The notes under the pieces are model-generated. The model was not told where the DNA came from and did not search any database. It worked only from the letters and a program-made list of their open reading frames with translations. 64,000 bases of DNA from Microbacterium hydrocarbonoxydans (GTDB taxonomy: Bacteria; Actinomycetota; Actinomycetes; Actinomycetales; Microbacteriaceae), in the NCBI RefSeq assembly GCF_023715885.1, contig NZ_JAMBOY010000007.1, positions 1 through 64,000 on the forward strand, given 5' to 3'. Each line of letters starts with the position of its first letter. Positions within the stretch are counted from its first letter, which is position 1. A program made the translations under genes and the position numbers. Below are positions 16,091 through 25,452 of the stretch, piece by piece.

Positions 16091-16115
16091 AGCTGCGGTC
16101 GGCGAGACGAAACGC

Positions 16116-18677
16116 CTACCCCGATTCGCGCGCCGTGCGGTTCTTCGTCCATCGGGTCGGGGCGGCCGCCCACGGATCCTCGGGCCACGGATGCTTCGGA
16201 TACCGCCCGCGCATCTCCGCGCGCACCTGCGCATAGGGCCCCGACCAGAACGAGGCGAGGTCGTCGGTCACGGCGAGCGGACGACCGGCCGGGGAGAGCA
16301 GGTGGAACAGCACCGGCACTCGTCCGTCGACGAGTCGAGGAGTCTCGGCCCACCCGAAGCACTCCTGAAGCTTGACGGCGACGACCGGGCGGGCGGACTC
16401 GTCGTCGATCGCGGGGTAGTCGATCCGGATGCGCGATCCGGTCGGAACCTCCAGGCGCTCGGGCGCGAGGTCGTCGAAGCGACTCGCCGCGGGCCACGGG
16501 AGCAGGCGGCGCAACGCGTTCGCGAGGTCGATCCGGGCGGCGGGGGTGCCGCCCGCGAGAGCGTCGAGCTCGGACGCGAGCCAGGTGTCGAGGGCCTCGA
16601 GCAGTCCGGCATCCGTCACATCCGGCCAGGGATCGCCGAGCTCCCGGTGCAGGAGCGCCAACCGACGACGTAGCGCGTCCGCCGACTCCGACCAGGGGAA
16701 CACCGCGAGGCCGTCACGTCGGAGTGCTCGCCGCACGGCATCCCGTCCTTCGTCGGTCGTCGGCCGAACCGCGGCCGACGACCGCAGGATCGCTCCGATA
16801 CGCCGTTCGTGTCTGGCCTGCACGCGTCCGCCGACGAACTCCGCCTCGACCCGGTCGGTCATGAGGTGGCTTGCGGCGATCTCGCGCTGCGGCTCGGTGA
16901 GGGCTGCCGCGGCGCGGACGATCGCGCCGGAGCCTGCCGCTGCGCGTCCGGACGCACGGGCCACATCGGCCACTGCGATCCACTCGGCCGCGGCGAGTGC
17001 ACCCCGCACGCCCGCACGGGTGCCGGAGGCGAGCAGGAACGTCGCGCCGTCGGCCGTGCGCTCCACGCGCTGCGCGATGCGCTCGGGGAAGGCGAGGGCG
17101 ATCACCAGTCCCGTGCCGTCGAGATCGGAGTGGATGCCGCGCGTCGGCGGCACCAGCCGTTCGAGGCGGTCCGCGTCGCTGCGCCAGCGGCGGGAATCCG
17201 GCGTCCGCCCGCCACGTAGCGCGATCAGGGCCTGTGCGACGTCGGCGTCAGCGATGCGCAGGTCGCCGCCGAGCAGTGCGACCACCTCGGCGGCGAGGCG
17301 CGCGCCGACCAGCGGACTGCCGTCGCGGAGCGCCCGAGCGAGACGGGGATCGGTCGGGATGCGGGCGAGCGCGCGCCCCTCGTCGGTGGCGCGCCCGTCC
17401 TCGTCGAGTGCGCCGAGGCCCCGCAGCACCGCGACCGCGTCGGCGAGGCTGTCGGCGGGCGGTCGGTCGACCATCCGCAGACCGACCCCGCCCGGCGCGC
17501 CCCAACAGGCGAGCAGCAGCGCGGTATCGGCGAGGTCGGCGACGGCGATCTCCGGTGCGGGTCGGGCTGGGGCGGCGGCGTAGGTGCGCTCATCGACGCA
17601 GCGGATCACCGTCCCCGGGCCCTGGCGTGTGGCGCGTCCGGCTCGCTGCACGCACGACGAGCGGGGAGCGGCGGTTGTGACGAGTCCGGTCATGCCGCGG
17701 GCGGAGTCACGCTGCGGATGCCGCGCGAGGCAGCTGTCGACCACGAGCCGCACCCCGGGCACGGTGAGCGACGACTCCGCGAGCGAGGTCGTGACGATGA
17801 TGCGCGGGCGGTCGTCGGGCGCGCGGCCGCGGATCACGGCATCCTGTTCCGGCGCGGAGATCTGCCCGTGAAGCTCGCGCACGTCGAAGCCGTCGGCGGT
17901 GGCGCAGATGCGGCGGGCGATCTCGCTGACCTCGCGGGCACCGGGTGCGAAGACGAGCACGTCGGCCGACAGGTCATCGTGCCGGACATCGCGCGCAGCC
18001 GATGCCGCAGTGCGCGCGACGTGGTCGAGGAACGCCCAGGTGACGCCGCGCTCGTCAAGGCGGGGCGCGGAGCTCGGCGCCCAGCGCTCGGTGAGAGGGA
18101 AGGCGGGCACGTCGTGGTCGACGATCGGAGCGGGCGCGTCGTCCGCGCCGAGGACGGCGGCGAAGCGCTCGGCGTCGAGAGTGGCCGACATCGCCACGAC
18201 CGAGAGATCGTCGCGCAGCTCGCGCACCTCGGAGAGCAGACCGATGAGCAGGTCGGTCTCGAGGGCTCGTTCGTGCACTTCGTCGAGGATCACGGCATCG
18301 ACTCCGTCGAGCCCGGGGTCATCGAGCATCCGTCGCAGCAGCACGCCGGCCGTGACGAACTCGATCCGGGTGGATCGGCCGACCGCGCGCTCGCCGCGCA
18401 CTGTGAATCCGACGCGGTCGCCCACCGAGGAACGGTCGAGCTGTGCGAGGCGACGGGCCGCGGCGCGGGCGGCGACGCGGCGCGGTTGCGTGACGATGAC
18501 GCGTCCGCTCGACCGGTTTGCCAGCAGTGGTGGCACGAGGGTCGTCTTGCCTGTGCCGGGCGGGGCGCTGACGACCACGGCCTGACTGCCGTCGAGAGCA
18601 TGTTCGAGGTCGTCGATCGCCTCCGCGAACGACAGCCCCACGCCGACCGCGGCGAGGTCGAAAGCGGCGGACGTCAT
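16116..18677 (-). CDS. hrpB: ATP-dependent helicase HrpB
   Basis: DEAH-box type helicase of 853 residues, usual HrpB length. Motifs in order: Walker A GTGKT (41-45), QPRRVAARAAA (Ia, 64-74), DEVH (132-135), SAT (164-166), the helicase C domain with TTSLAESSLTVPGV, and motif VI QRAGRATRQGPG. The C-terminal HrpB-specific region ends with FHLLSPAGRPLAVT and the WSGPYAQVRAEMRGRYPKHPW segment. HrpB is a putative RNA or nucleic-acid helicase whose cellular role is poorly defined. The ATG at 18677 follows GGAGG by 1 nt and CAGACT by 6 nt, so it may be leaderless; a long in-frame extension upstream is low-complexity antisense of the flotillin gene and is rejected. Confidence 0.93.
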   Translation of the reverse strand: MTSAAFDLAAVGVGLSFAEAIDDLEHALDGSQAVVVSAPPGTGKTTLVPPLLANRSSGRVIVTQPRRVAARAAARRLAQLDRSSVGDRVGFTVRGERAVGRSTRIEFVTAGVLLRRMLDDPGLDGVDAVILDEVHERALETDLLIGLLSEVRELRDDLSVVAMSATLDAERFAAVLGADDAPAPIVDHDVPAFPLTERWAPSSAPRLDERGVTWAFLDHVARTAASAARDVRHDDLSADVLVFAPGAREVSEIARRICATADGFDVRELHGQISAPEQDAVIRGRAPDDRPRIIVTTSLAESSLTVPGVRLVVDSCLARHPQRDSARGMTGLVTTAAPRSSCVQRAGRATRQGPGTVIRCVDERTYAAAPARPAPEIAVADLADTALLLACWGAPGGVGLRMVDRPPADSLADAVAVLRGLGALDEDGRATDEGRALARIPTDPRLARALRDGSPLVGARLAAEVVALLGGDLRIADADVAQALIALRGGRTPDSRRWRSDADRLERLVPPTRGIHSDLDGTGLVIALAFPERIAQRVERTADGATFLLASGTRAGVRGALAAAEWIAVADVARASGRAAAGSGAIVRAAAALTEPQREIAASHLMTDRVEAEFVGGRVQARHERRIGAILRSSAAVRPTTDEGRDAVRRALRRDGLAVFPWSESADALRRRLALLHRELGDPWPDVTDAGLLEALDTWLASELDALAGGTPAARIDLANALRRLLPWPAASRFDDLAPERLEVPTGSRIRIDYPAIDDESARPVVAVKLQECFGWAETPRLVDGRVPVLFHLLSPAGRPLAVTDDLASFWSGPYAQVRAEMRGRYPKHPWPEDPWAAAPTRWTKNRTARESG

Positions 18678-18714
18678 GCCTCCAGTCTGCCGGGTCGGAG
18701 GCTGCGAGCCGGAG

Positions 18715-18755
18715 ACAGCGGATGCCGCGACCCGTCGGGCCGCGGCATCCGCTGT
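18715..18755 (-). terminator. Terminator hairpin after the flotillin gene
   Basis: A perfect 15-bp stem (18715-18729 and 18741-18755) with an 11-nt loop lies 10 nt after the flotillin stop codon. The arms contain GGATGCCG and its complement. Confidence 0.8.
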
Positions 18756-18765
18756 TCGTGTGCTG

Positions 18766-20367
18766 TTACTCCGCGGCGGGAGCCGGCGGTGCGGGCGGCG
18801 GAGGCGTGGTGGGCTTCGGCGTGCGCTTCGCGGGAGCGGATGCGGATGCCGCTGCCACTCCCTCGCCGATGCCGCGTCCGACGGCCTGGCCCTGGATGAT
18901 CGACGCGAGATCGAGTCCGGTGGCGGAGCTGACGCTGTCGAACACCGACTTGAGCGCCTTGGCACTGTCGGCGCCCACGACGTTCGACGCTCCGTCCTCG
19001 CCGGAGCCGCCGATGATCGAGACGCTGCCGATCGTCGAGTAGCCCTTCGCGAACTCGGCCATGATGGCCGGCAGGGTCTCGAGCACCCGCTGCGAGAGGA
19101 ACGCGTCCTGGTTCGACGCGATGGCCTTCGCTTCGGCCTCGACGGCGGCTGCTCGGGCTTCACCCTCGGCGCGGATGGCGTCGGCCTCGGCGTTCGCGCG
19201 CAGACGACGTGCCTCGGACTCGGCCTCGGCCTGGGCGCGCAGCGCGTCGGCCTCACCGGTCGCACGGGCGATGGCGGCCGCAGCCTCACCGTCGGCCTTC
19301 GCCTTGTCGGCCTGGGCCTGCTGCTCGGCGATGCGGGTGCGGGCCTCGGCCTGCTTGACCTGCTCGATCGCGGCGGCTTCGGCGGCGCGCTCACGGGTGT
19401 ACAGCTCGGCCTGGGCGCGGGTCTCGGCCTCGTATCGCTGCGCGTCGGCGACGCGCTTGACGTCGGCGTCGAGCTGGGCCTGCTTGTTCTCGGCCTGCTG
19501 TTGCAGAACGGCCTGCTCGGCCTGGGCGCGGGCGAGCTGCTCTGCCTGCTCCGCTTCGGCACGGGCGCGACCGATGCCGGCGCTCGCGTTGGCGGTGTTG
19601 GTGTCGAGAGCGGTCTGCTCGACCAGGTTGGCTTCCTGGTTGGCGATGTTCTTCTGGTTGATCGCACGGTCGGCGTTCGTCTGCGAGATCTCGGCCGACT
19701 GGCGCTTCGCCTGGATCTCGGGAGCACCGAGCGACTGGATGTAGCCGACCTTGTCGGTGATGCCCTTGATCTGGAACGAGTCGAGAATGAGGCCCTGCTC
19801 GGCGAGCTCCTGCGAGACGTCGGCGGCGATCTGATCCGAGAACTTCTTGCGTTCGCGCATGAGCTCGACGACCGACAGCGTCGCCACGATGCCGCGGAGG
19901 GCACCTTCGAGCTGTTCGGTGGTGAACTGCTCGATCGCCGCGTCCTGCGAGGCGAACCGCTCGGCCGCACGGCGCACGAGCACCGGGTCCGAGCCGATCT
20001 TCACGATCGCGACGCCGTCGACGTTGAGTGTGACGTTGTCGAGCGACTGCGCCTCGGCGTTCAGCGACACCTGGCGCGAGCGCAGCGAGATGATCTCGTG
20101 GCGCTGCGTGATCGGGTTGACGAGCGACTTGCCGTTCACGATCACGGTGACAGGCGATTCCGACATCTCGTCGCGCGTCGTGCCGTCGGCGCCGATGACG
20201 GCGCGCGCGACCTTCTGCTTGCGGCCCGAGATGACGAGTGCCTCGTCAGCCCGCGCGACCTTGATCCAGCTGCGAGCGAACAGCAGCAGGATGAGCAGGA
20301 TGACGACGGCGGCGACGACCGCGATCCCGACGATGACGAGGATGCCGACGATTCCGGCGATCTCCAT
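18766..20367 (-). CDS. Flotillin-like SPFH/band-7 membrane scaffold protein
   Basis: Flotillin-family protein of 533 residues that would organise membrane microdomains. One N-terminal membrane helix (about 5-30, very hydrophobic IVGIAVVAAVVILLILLLF) precedes the SPFH domain (about 35-210). A long Ala/Glu/Gln/Arg coiled coil follows (about 215-420, repeats such as AEAEQAEQLARAQAEQ), then the flotillin C-terminal segment ending near VSSATGLDLASIIQGQ. A Pro/Ala-rich tail (PAKRTPKPTTPPPPAPP) is an addition to the usual plan. GGGAGG lies 6 nt before the ATG. No NfeD-type partner gene is adjacent. Confidence 0.92.
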   Translation of the reverse strand: MEIAGIVGILVIVGIAVVAAVVILLILLLFARSWIKVARADEALVISGRKQKVARAVIGADGTTRDEMSESPVTVIVNGKSLVNPITQRHEIISLRSRQVSLNAEAQSLDNVTLNVDGVAIVKIGSDPVLVRRAAERFASQDAAIEQFTTEQLEGALRGIVATLSVVELMRERKKFSDQIAADVSQELAEQGLILDSFQIKGITDKVGYIQSLGAPEIQAKRQSAEISQTNADRAINQKNIANQEANLVEQTALDTNTANASAGIGRARAEAEQAEQLARAQAEQAVLQQQAENKQAQLDADVKRVADAQRYEAETRAQAELYTRERAAEAAAIEQVKQAEARTRIAEQQAQADKAKADGEAAAAIARATGEADALRAQAEAESEARRLRANAEADAIRAEGEARAAAVEAEAKAIASNQDAFLSQRVLETLPAIMAEFAKGYSTIGSVSIIGGSGEDGASNVVGADSAKALKSVFDSVSSATGLDLASIIQGQAVGRGIGEGVAAASASAPAKRTPKPTTPPPPAPPAPAAE

Positions 20368-20664
20368 GGATGACCTCCCTGGTCCCCCCGAGGGGGTGGT
20401 CCGCGGTCCCGGCGCGAGATGCCGGGACTCGGTTCCACCCTGCCAGAAACCGGCTCGTGACCGCGCGGGGAGAATTCCCCCGGGGACCGTTCGGTTCCTC
20501 CGGACCGGCTGCGGAGGAGAACACGCGTATCGAAGGACCTCAGTCCTCGGATGCTCCTTCGTTACGCGAGATCTCCTTCGTCGCGCGCGGCGATGGGGGC
20601 AGGCGGATGCCGCCTGCGCGGCTACGGGGGATGCCCGCGGCTAGCGGGCAGCGGATGCTGCGCG
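20368..20664. other. Gene-free spacer with short inverted repeats
   Basis: No convincing gene is present. Visible structures are CCCCC/GGGGG at about 20384-20396, TCCCGGC / GCCGGGA (20407-20413, 20421-20427), and the MarR-side hairpin at 20599-20617. The part next to the flotillin start should hold that gene's promoter, but I cannot pick a clear -10 box. Confidence 0.5.
20599..20617 (-). terminator. Hairpin after the MarR gene
   Basis: GCAGGCGG / CCGCCTGC (20599-20606, 20610-20617) with an ATG loop forms a perfect 8-bp stem followed by CCCCC on the minus strand. It lies about 50 nt after the MarR stop. Confidence 0.5.
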
Positions 20665-21093
20665 TCAGCGCCCGCGGAGCTTCTGCGCCAGGTCGCGCAG
20701 GGTGCGCAGCTCTTCGTCGTCGAGCACCGACATCCGTGAGGCGATCGATCGGCCGTGCACGGTCGCGACGCTGCGGAACGCTCTGGCGCCGGCATCCGTC
20801 GCCCGGATCAGCGCCCCGCGACCGTCTTCGGGGTCGGGGCACTTCTCGACGAGGCCGCGTGAGACCATCCGGTCCACAAGTCTGGACACGCTCGGCTGGC
20901 TGATGAGCATGTTGGCGGTGACGTCGCGCAGCCGTGCGGACATGTCGGGGGAGCGGGTGACCGTGAGGAGCACGTCGTACTCGGCCTGCCCGAGGTCGGA
21001 GTGGTCGAAGTCGGCGTTCATCTCGGTGAACAGCTCGTGCTGCGCGCGGAACAGGCTCTCCCAGGCCTCGAGGGCGAGCTTGCGATCGGTCAT
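20665..21093 (-). CDS. MarR-family transcriptional regulator
   Basis: Winged-helix regulator of 142 residues. The region AEYDVLLTVTRSPDMSARLRDVTANMLISQPSVSR (split here by me as helix 2 to recognition helix) and the wing CPDPEDGRGALIRATDAG are typical of MarR. Family members sense small lipophilic or phenolic ligands and usually repress efflux or catabolic genes. Its target is not obvious: it is flanked by flotillin downstream and the ctaG-like operon upstream, both separated by hairpins. The ATG lies 6 nt after a TACTCT -10 box. Confidence 0.88.
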   Translation of the reverse strand: MTDRKLALEAWESLFRAQHELFTEMNADFDHSDLGQAEYDVLLTVTRSPDMSARLRDVTANMLISQPSVSRLVDRMVSRGLVEKCPDPEDGRGALIRATDAGARAFRSVATVHGRSIASRMSVLDDEELRTLRDLAQKLRGR

Positions 21094-21099
21094 GGGAAA

Positions 21100-21105
21100 A
21101 GAGTA
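21100..21105 (-). promoter_or_regulatory. Leaderless -10 box of the MarR gene
   Basis: On the minus strand TACTCT ends 6 nt before the MarR ATG at 21093, just downstream of the hairpin at 21117-21150. Confidence 0.5.
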
Positions 21106-21116
21106 CGGCAACAGTA

Positions 21117-21150
21117 AAGGGCCGGTCGGAGAGGCTCCCGACCGGCCCTT
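21117..21150 (-). terminator. Strong terminator after the CtaG-like gene
   Basis: A perfect 13-bp stem AAGGGCCGGTCGG / CCGACCGGCCCTT (21117-21129, 21138-21150) with an 8-nt loop is followed on the minus strand by TTTACTGTT. It isolates the ctaG-like operon from the MarR gene. Confidence 0.88.
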
Positions 21151-21256
21151 GTCCCTTGCACCAAGAGTGTCCTGCAATCACATGAGGTGGATGCCACAGC
21201 AAACATTCACCGTGCGATCACTCTATAACGGCGAGATAACGAATGCAACGGTTTGG

Positions 21257-22102
21257 TCACGGAAAATTGTGACGCGGGGCGATCCGTGGACGGGAGGCCC
21301 TCGGCAACGTGGAAGGGCGCCGCTCGCTCCTTGGCAGGTCCCTTCCCGACGCGCGGTACCACTGCGCGCAGAGGATGACGATGATCACCGCGTCGATGAT
21401 GTCCCCGGCGTAGAACATCAACTGTGCTCCGGCCTGCGCCTCGACTGCGCTCACTCCCGCCGGGGGATGGGCGTAGAGGGTCTTCGCCAGGATGCCGTGT
21501 GCGGCGAGCGCGACGATCATCACCACGGTCCGGAGGGCGAAACCGGCCCGATGCGGTGCCGGATCGACGGGGATGATCGCTGCGGTGAACAGGTATCCGG
21601 CCAGGAGGTGATGGGTCATGATCGTGAGATGCACCAGAACGCCGCCCTGTATCTCGGCGTAGAGCGGAGTGGCGTACAGCATCCACATCCCGCCGATGGT
21701 GAGGATCGCGCCAGTGACCGGAGCGCTGAAGAATCGAGCAGGCCAGCTGCGCAGCGCCCGCGAGACCCGTCGAGCGGCACCGACGTCGATCGACCGCAGG
21801 ATCAGCGTGACCGGTGCGCCGAGCACGAGCAGCAGCGGTGCCGCCATGCCGACCAGGAGATGCGTCCACATGTGTGCGACGAAGTCGCCGTGGGAGGCCC
21901 CCGCGAGCGGGCCAACGAAGCCGGATGCGGCCGTGACGATTCCCGCCGCCCACGCCGCGCTGCGATACCAGGGCCACGATCGCCCGCGGCGCCACTGAAC
22001 CAACGCGCACGCGGCATAGAAGACGAGGGCGAATGCGAACGGGAGGGCGAGAATGACGTCCGAGCTGATCCCGGTACCCGAGGAGTGGTCGTGCACGGTC
22101 AC
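21257..22102 (-). CDS. CtaG-like cytochrome c oxidase assembly membrane protein
   Basis: Integral membrane protein of 281 residues with about seven helices, matching the Caa3_CtaG family found in Gram-positive bacteria. Conserved histidines appear at helix ends: FVAHMWTHLLVGMAAPLLL and LTIMTHHLLAGYLF. The family is linked to copper delivery for aa3-type oxidase or to copper tolerance, so a metal-related role is likely. The GTG at 22102 overlaps the stop of the preceding DUF2243 gene (GTGA), giving a two-gene operon. The C-terminal 30 residues are basic and probably cytoplasmic. Confidence 0.85.
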   Translation of the reverse strand: MTVHDHSSGTGISSDVILALPFAFALVFYAACALVQWRRGRSWPWYRSAAWAAGIVTAASGFVGPLAGASHGDFVAHMWTHLLVGMAAPLLLVLGAPVTLILRSIDVGAARRVSRALRSWPARFFSAPVTGAILTIGGMWMLYATPLYAEIQGGVLVHLTIMTHHLLAGYLFTAAIIPVDPAPHRAGFALRTVVMIVALAAHGILAKTLYAHPPAGVSAVEAQAGAQLMFYAGDIIDAVIIVILCAQWYRASGRDLPRSERRPSTLPRASRPRIAPRHNFP

Positions 22103-22626
22103 CCGACTGGGATGCGGCTGTGCCGCGTGCGCACGGTGAGGATGCCGCCGACGACGAGCAGCAGCACCGCGAGGATCCCCCAGGCGAGGTCGTACACGAT
22201 GAGGTCTGGAACGTAGCGGATCTGGTGGATGCCCAGCACCTTGTGCTGGATGACGCCGTCGTACAGCTGGAAGGCTCCCGCCCCGAGCAGCACGCCGCCC
22301 CACCAGCGCAGCGGCCAGAACGCCCCTCGTCGTCGCAGATCGGCGAGCAGGAAGAGTCCGGCGATCGTGGCGAACCAGCTCACAGCGTGGAAGAAGCCGT
22401 CTGAGACGAGTCCGACCTCCGTCGTCGAAAGGTCGTAGAAGTGATGCCAGTGCAGCAGCTGGTGGAAGACGGCTTCGTCGATGAATGCCACCAGGCCGAT
22501 GCCGAAGAGGATTCCCGACCAGAGGTTGCGCTTCGAGTACGCCGCGCGTGCGCGATCGTTCGACGGGATGGGTCCGTCCGCTGCCAGGAAGGGGTCCGTA
22601 CTCGCTGCGCGCTGCTCTGCTGACAT
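22099..22626 (-). CDS. DUF2243 membrane protein
   Basis: Membrane protein of 175 residues with four helices, recognised as DUF2243. Histidine-rich motifs are seen in DEAVFHQLLHWHHFYDLS (about residues 50-67), SDGFFHAVSWFATIAG and YDGVIQHKVLGIHQIRYVPD. The family often neighbours ctaG-like genes, as here, suggesting a joint role in metal or respiratory-oxidase biology, though its function is unknown. ATG 22626 lies 6 nt after a TACCGT -10 box (leaderless). Confidence 0.85.
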   Translation of the reverse strand: MSAEQRAASTDPFLAADGPIPSNDRARAAYSKRNLWSGILFGIGLVAFIDEAVFHQLLHWHHFYDLSTTEVGLVSDGFFHAVSWFATIAGLFLLADLRRRGAFWPLRWWGGVLLGAGAFQLYDGVIQHKVLGIHQIRYVPDLIVYDLAWGILAVLLLVVGGILTVRTRHSRIPVG

Positions 22627-22632
22627 GGCGCG

Positions 22633-22638
22633 ACGGTA
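22633..22638 (-). promoter_or_regulatory. Leaderless -10 box of the DUF2243-ctaG operon
   Basis: Minus-strand TACCGT ends 6 nt before ATG 22626. Confidence 0.5.
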
Positions 22639-22721
22639 AGGGCGCGTGTCTCCGGCGCCCTACGGGGTTACAGACTCGCGGCGAGGCCGAGGCTTCCTGA
22701 GTTCGTTCCGGCGCACTCCCG

Positions 22722-23714
22722 CTATCGCAGGCGTTCTCCGTCCGCGTCGCGCGCATCGTCCGTCAGACGCGCGATCTCGGACTTCGTGAACTGCGACAGA
22801 GACGCGTAGACGACTGTGCGCGCGGCATTCGGATCGCCGTCGAACAGCGGCTTCAGCGTGGTGACGGCGTCCTCCACCGTCGCGGAGCCGACGACGATGC
22901 GCGCGATCTCCTCCAGCTGCGAGACGCCCGCGGCCAGTTGCCGCTGAGTCTCCCGTCGGTGCCTTCGCATCTCCGCCGACTCGGCACCCCTCCGGCCCCG
23001 CGCCTCGACGCGAGCACGACGGGACTCGATCTGCTCCGCGGTGAGCTCGACGGTCAACGGGCGAGAAGTCCGTACGGGAAGAGTCGCGAGCATCGCGTGC
23101 AGCTCGTATGTCCCGGCGTCGCGATCAGCCCACTGTTCGTCATCGACACGCACGTGGATGCGCGCGTACTCGCCCGGGTCGAGCGGCACTGCGACGTTCT
23201 CCCCGCTGAGGTAGCCGAAGCTCACTGCGCCCGGCTGGACGCCAGGGGCGGTGACCAGCCCGACGGCGAGGAACGGATCCCCGTCGGGCCACCACCGCGT
23301 GGTCCCATCGTTCACGACATCGATCACGAACACTCCCCGCGCGGCCTCACCTGCGCTCAACGGCGGCCAGCGCATGGCGAGCCCGGCCGCGCGTTCGGCC
23401 CGGCTCGGGCGCAACGGCATCGTGTCGGGGTGGACTCTGACCGGCGGGCGCGATGCACCGGACGCCTCGACATCGACCTCGGCGATGCGCCACTGCGTCC
23501 CGTCCGGATCGGTCGGCGATCCGACGACGACCGACCCTGTCGTCGTGCTCTTGAGCACTCGCCAGCCCGCGACCGGAGCGCCCTCAGCGGCATCCGGATC
23601 GAACGGTACTCCCAGGCGGTCGAGAAGCGCCTGCAAAGGCTCGCCGGCCCGGGCGAGTGCGGCGGCATCGACGTCCAGCGGGCCGATCTGGGGGTCGTCT
23701 GCGGATGTGCTCAC
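22722..23714 (-). CDS. Unknown protein after the dipeptide ABC genes
   Basis: Protein of 330 residues that I do not recognise. It starts at a GTG whose GTGA would overlap the stop of the ABC ATPase gene in that gene's original frame. Residues about 120-245 look like a beta-sandwich (GVFVIDVVNDGTTRWWPDG, then VPLDPGEYARIHVRVDD and AGTYELHAMLATLPVRT), similar in feel to Ig-like domains of secreted proteins, but no signal peptide is present. Residues 250-285 are a charged Arg/Glu helix (ESRRARVEARGRRGAESAE), and the end is helical. In the sequence as given, no stop separates it from the ATPase, so it could be expressed as that protein's C-terminal extension. It may assist the transporter; that is inference only. 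Confidence 0.6.
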   Translation of the reverse strand: MSTSADDPQIGPLDVDAAALARAGEPLQALLDRLGVPFDPDAAEGAPVAGWRVLKSTTTGSVVVGSPTDPDGTQWRIAEVDVEASGASRPPVRVHPDTMPLRPSRAERAAGLAMRWPPLSAGEAARGVFVIDVVNDGTTRWWPDGDPFLAVGLVTAPGVQPGAVSFGYLSGENVAVPLDPGEYARIHVRVDDEQWADRDAGTYELHAMLATLPVRTSRPLTVELTAEQIESRRARVEARGRRGAESAEMRRHRRETQRQLAAGVSQLEEIARIVVGSATVEDAVTTLKPLFDGDPNAARTVVYASLSQFTKSEIARLTDDARDADGERLR

Positions 23715-25451
23715 CTGTCGATCGTGACAGACCCGCCACGGATGGGTCTGCGCGACACCGTCTCGGCCCTCGGCCTCGAGCCTGGGCAGCGATCGCAGCA
23801 GTTCCTGGGTGTACGGGTGCTCGGGGTCGCGGAAGATCCGCTCGGCGTCGCCCTCTTCGACGACACGGCCGTCCTTCATCACGAGCACGCGGTCGCTGAG
23901 GTGATGGATCACACCGAGGTCGTGCGAGATGAAGAGGTAGCTGAGGCCGTACTCGTCCTGCAGATCGACGAGCAGGTCGAGCACCTGCGCCTGCACCGAT
24001 ACGTCGAGCGCCGACACGGCCTCGTCGAGCACGAGGATCTCGGGCGATGTCGCGAGAGCCCGCGCGATCGCGATGCGCTGGCGCTGTCCACCCGAGAGCC
24101 GCAGCGGGAAGCGCTCGCGCACGGATGCCGGCAGCGCGACCTGCGCGAGCAGGTCGACGACCCGCTGCTCCCGCTGGCGACGGGTGAGACCGGCATCCAC
24201 AGGGATCGCGTCGACGAGGATCCGCTCGGTGTTCCAGCGCGGGTCGAACGAGCTCAGCGGGTCCTGGTAGACGACGCCGATGCGGGGGCGAAGCGCACGT
24301 CGCTTCCGCTCGGAGACTCCGGACCAGGGTGACCCCAGCAGTCGGACCTCTCCCTCATCCGCGGTCTCCAGCGCGAGCGCGATGCGGGCCGTCGTGCTCT
24401 TCCCTGACCCCGATTCGCCGACGATCCCGAGCGTCTCGCCGCGGTGCAGCGTGAACGACACGTGATCGACAGCGGTGCTGTGTCGTCCGTCCGGGGCGAC
24501 GAAGCGCTTCACGAGGTCGCGCGCCTCGAGCACCGGCTCGCCACGTTCCCCCGACGACGGTCGAGCCAGGTGCAGGTTCGGAACGGTGATCTGCTGCGGC
24601 GCGAGGCGTTCACCGCGGGTGTGTCCGCTCGGCACGGCGTCGACCAGGCTCTGCGTGTAGTCGTGCTGCGGCGCGCCGAGCACCTGCGCGGCTGCGCCCT
24701 GCTCGACGACCTCCCCGCCCCGCATCACGACGATGTCGTCGGCGAGCTGCGCCACCACCGACAGATCGTGGCTGATCAGGATGATCGACGCACCGCGGGC
24801 CTTCGCGTCCTCCAGCAGCGACAGCACCTGCGCCTGCACCGTGACGTCGAGCGCGGTGGTCGGCTCGTCGGCGATGATCACCTCGGGGTCGAGGGCGATC
24901 GCGGACGCGATCAGAGCGCGCTGCCGCAGTCCGCCCGACAGCTCGCCCGGCCTCTGCCCCGCACGGAGTTCGGGGTTCGGTACGTCGACGCTCGCGAGCA
25001 GCTCGACCGCCTTGCGTCGCCGCGCTGGGCGGTCGCGCCATCCGTGCAGCCGCAGCGCCTCCTCGATCTCGCGCCCGACGGGGCGCAGCGGATCGAGCGA
25101 GACGAGAGCATCCTGCTGGATGAATCCGATGCGCCGGCCACGGATGCCGCGCCAGGACCGGTCGGTCTGCGCGGTAAGATCCACCCCGCCGAGGGAGATC
25201 TCCTGCGCTTCGACGACGGCGCCGTGCCCGGTCAGCCCCGCGAGGGTGCGGGCCGTGACACTCTTGCCTGATCCGGACTCGCCAACGATCGCGACGCACC
25301 GCCCTGCCCCGAGCGTGAAGGACACGTCACGCACGACGCTGCGGGTCTCGCCGTCGCGGTTGAATCCCACGTGCAGGTTGCGGACGGTCAGGCGCGGATC
25401 GGTTGCGCCCGCGAGCGCGGCGGATCGTGCGGGGTGTTCCACGACGCTCAT
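23711..25451 (-). CDS. Fused double ATP-binding subunit of a dipeptide-type ABC importer (probable frameshift near its end)
   Basis: Two complete oligopeptide-type ATPases (DppD- and DppF-like) in one chain of about 580 residues. First half: Walker A GESGSGKSVT near 55, signature ELSGGLRQRAL, Walker B VIIADEPTTALDV. Second half: GESGSGKSTT near 345, RLSGGQRQRIAIA, LVLDEAVSALDVS. The reading frame as written runs on into the next gene. If the GGG complementary to 23767-23769 is read as GG, the chain would instead end EAEAETVSRRPIRGG... at a TGA (23711-23713) overlapping the next GTG by 4 nt, like its neighbours. I therefore suspect a one-base insertion (error or mutation). ATG 25451 is 1 nt from the permease stop. 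Confidence 0.85.
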
Positions 25452-25452
25452 G

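Noticed and set aside
18678..19970. N-terminal extension of HrpB of more than 400 residues
   Set aside because: The extension is Ser/Arg/Pro low complexity opposite the flotillin coiled coil. HrpB has normal length from 18677.
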